Below are positions 6,448 to 7,600 of a DNA stretch of 7,600 nt, piece by piece. Source of the DNA: Clostridiales bacterium (GTDB lineage Bacteria; Bacillota; Clostridia; Caldicoprobacterales; UBA3941); NCBI GenBank assembly GCA_012522165.1, contig JAAYKZ010000363.1, positions 1 to 7,600 of the forward strand, in the 5' to 3' direction. The notes under the pieces are model-generated. The model made no database searches. It was not told the origin of the DNA and saw only the letters and a program-made list of their open reading frames with translations. The position numbers and the translations under genes are program-made. Numbering within the stretch: position 1 is the stretch's first letter; each line of letters starts with the position of its first letter.

Positions 6448-7296
6448 ATGCAAAACACAAAAAGGACCATAAAAGCTAAAGATATTTTGCTCTTGCTAGT
6501 ATTGATATTAGCCAGCCTCATTATCCTTTCTCCCTTCCTTTTTATGCTAATATCTTCCTTTAAGCCTGGTCGGGAGCTTATGCGTTATGGAATAAACCTA
6601 AATATTGATTTAGATGTAATGTCATTTGATAACTATGCTTTATTAGCAACGGATAAAAACGGTGCATATTTGCATTGGTATAAAAACAGTCTCATTATTA
6701 CCGCCATGCATACGGTACTAGCACTCTTTTTGACATCTATGGTAGGCTATGGCCTTGCTGTTTACAATTTCAAAGGCCGAAATCTTATTTTTCTAACTGT
6801 ATTAGCAGTTATGATGGTGCCTATCGAAATTCTAATACTGCCTCTATATCGGCTAACTGTCTTTTTAAATATTATTAATACCTATTGGGGAGTCGTGCTG
6901 CCATTTGTGGTCTCACCCTTCGCAGTATTCTTTTTCAGGCAATATGCTATTGGCCTGCCCAGGGATTTTATTGATGCAGGAAGAATCGATGGATGCGGTG
7001 AATTCGGTATTTACTTTAGGATAATGATGCCACTTATGACCCCAGCCTTTGGGGCAATGGCAATACTTCAGGCTATGACCAGCTGGAACAGCTTTGTTTG
7101 GCCCCTCATCGTTCTTAGAACAACAGAGAAGTTTACCCTTACCATAGGACTTGCTTCACTCATCGCTCCCTATGGTAATAACTATGACCTGTTGATTGCT
7201 GGATCTGTTATGTCTGTTATCCCATTAATTATACTATTTCTCCTAAATCAAAAGGCTTTCATTTCTGGTCTGACCATAGGTGGGGTAAAAGGTTAA
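6448..7296 (+). CDS. araQ: AraQ-like permease of the sugar ABC importer
   Basis: This 282-residue membrane protein (MalG type) should be the second channel half. Helices appear near 12-37, 82-107, 116-139, 145-165, 200-217 and 247-268. The EAA loop is LPRDFIDAGRIDGCGEFG (170-187), followed by P195. Very close matches to B. subtilis AraQ as I remember it include MVGYGLAVYNFKGRN (98-112), SPFAVFFFRQYAIGLPRD (156-173) and the C-terminal ISGLTIGGVKG. This is the clearest family assignment in the window. The ATG directly follows the araP stop (TAG-ATG, no gap), and its ribosome site, AGGAAGAGG, lies in the last araP codons, so translation is probably coupled. A strong terminator follows, so it is the last gene of the operon. 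Confidence 0.9.
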   Translation: MQNTKRTIKAKDILLLLVLILASLIILSPFLFMLISSFKPGRELMRYGINLNIDLDVMSFDNYALLATDKNGAYLHWYKNSLIITAMHTVLALFLTSMVGYGLAVYNFKGRNLIFLTVLAVMMVPIEILILPLYRLTVFLNIINTYWGVVLPFVVSPFAVFFFRQYAIGLPRDFIDAGRIDGCGEFGIYFRIMMPLMTPAFGAMAILQAMTSWNSFVWPLIVLRTTEKFTLTIGLASLIAPYGNNYDLLIAGSVMSVIPLIILFLLNQKAFISGLTIGGVKG

Positions 7297-7317
7297 ATTT
7301 GTATAAAACTAGAAATT

Positions 7318-7365
7318 GAAATAGGAGGTAGATGAGACAGACATCTACCTTCTATTTTGATTTTT
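7318..7365 (+). terminator. Intrinsic terminator of the araNPQ-like operon
   Basis: AGGTAGATG (7326-7334) pairs perfectly with CATCTACCT (7342-7350) around the loop AGACAGA. Pairing continues outward to 7318 and 7358, with G-U pairs at 7325/7351 and at the base, giving about 17 bp. The 3' side contains TTTT (7355-7358) and a further TTTTT (7361-7365). It begins 21 bases after the araQ stop, as expected for a Rho-independent terminator. Confidence 0.85.
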
Positions 7366-7492
7366 AACTCCAATCTCTATTTTAAATATACTTAGGAGGG
7401 GTAAAAGCAGATAAGGATTCCCAATTGTCTTTGAATCTCCCTTTAATATATATTTTATTTAATTAATAACCCCTTGTATAGTTAAAAGCATT

Positions 7493-7507
7493 CTATTTAA
7501 AAGTCAA
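7493..7507 (+). repeat. Second copy of the CTATYTAAAAGTCAA motif
   Basis: CTATTTAAAAGTCAA matches 14 of 15 bases of 3820-3834 and runs on into AGTCAAGTC (7502-7510), whose reverse complement is at 3852-3860. Its presence in a second intergenic region could mean that a gene to the right shares the same regulator. Confidence 0.35.
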
Positions 7508-7585
7508 GTCCAAAATAGTGTGTAAATTACCTCGGCGGTAAAATATTTTGCAGTTTTTAGAAATAAAATTTTGTACCTTGAAAAA

Positions 7586-7599
7586 TATAAGCGTTTATG
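7586..7599. promoter_or_regulatory. Possible CcpA/LacI-type operator (cre-like) at window edge
   Basis: TATAAGCGTTTATG is close to the cre consensus TGWAARCGYTWNCW, with mismatches at position 2 and the last two positions. It has a near-palindromic ATAAGCGTTTAT core. A TTGAAA (7578-7583) just before it could be a -35 box whose -10 lies outside the window. It would act on a gene to the right. One site at an edge is weak evidence. Confidence 0.3.
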
Positions 7600-7600
7600 C

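Larger units (their letters stand above)
7297..7600. other. Non-coding stretch downstream of the operon
   Basis: Apart from the terminator (7318-7365) I find no gene on either strand. It contains AGGAGGGG (7394-7401) with no start codon nearby, a short TTACC/GGTAA inverted repeat (7527-7541), a second copy of the upstream AAGTCAA motif (7493-7507) and a cre-like palindrome at the right edge. This looks like the promoter region of another gene beyond the window. Confidence 0.6.

Noticed and set aside
7324..7366. Small open frame MRQTSTFYFDF behind an AGGAGG
   Set aside because: The AGGAGG is only 3 bases before the ATG, and both are buried in the terminator stem; the apparent frame is explained by the hairpin sequence.
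7394..7401. AGGAGGGG as a ribosome site for a new gene
   Set aside because: No ATG, GTG or TTG occurs at a usable distance and no open frame follows.
7527..7541. TTACC-TCGGC-GGTAA inverted repeat as an operator or terminator
   Set aside because: The arms are only 5 bp and there is no T-tract; such a repeat is readily expected by chance.

Overview
The window is AT-rich with strong Shine-Dalgarno sites, frequent AGA and ATA codons, and genes of low-GC Gram-positive type. These include a YesM/YesN-style two-component pair, a lipoprotein solute-binding protein and CUT1 sugar permeases. This points to a Firmicute, most likely a member of the Clostridia; I cannot name a genus from sequence alone.

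Layout. Positions 1-1603 (minus strand) hold an AraC-type response regulator that lacks only its last few residues at the window edge. Positions 1600-3513 (minus) hold its partner, a membrane sensor histidine kinase. The two genes overlap by 4 bases, so they are one operon read leftward. Positions 3514-4075 are a 562-base divergent regulatory region with a good promoter for the kinase, candidate promoter elements for the transporter, a large dyad and a repeated AAGTCAA/TTGACT motif. Positions 4076-7296 (plus) are a three-gene ABC importer operon: a substrate-binding lipoprotein and two permeases, closely resembling Bacillus subtilis AraN, AraP and AraQ as I remember them. A 15-bp hairpin lies between the binding-protein gene and the first permease gene, and a strong intrinsic terminator follows the last gene. 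Positions 7297-7600 are non-coding apart from the terminator, a second copy of the upstream repeat and a cre-like site at the very edge.

How the genes work together (inference). The kinase probably senses an extracellular ligand through its Cache-like domain and phosphorylates the regulator, which would activate the divergent transporter operon. The lipoprotein would capture an oligosaccharide (arabino-oligosaccharides for the B. subtilis homologues) and pass it to the AraP/AraQ-like channel. No ATPase is encoded here, so a shared MsmX-type ATPase elsewhere must energise it. The unusual point is the regulatory wiring: an AraNPQ-like transporter beside a YesMN-like two-component system, with no araR, arabinose catabolic genes or recognisable AraR box in the window. 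I see no mobile element, CRISPR array, tRNA or rRNA. This is a fairly ordinary sugar-uptake locus; the interest lies in its regulation.
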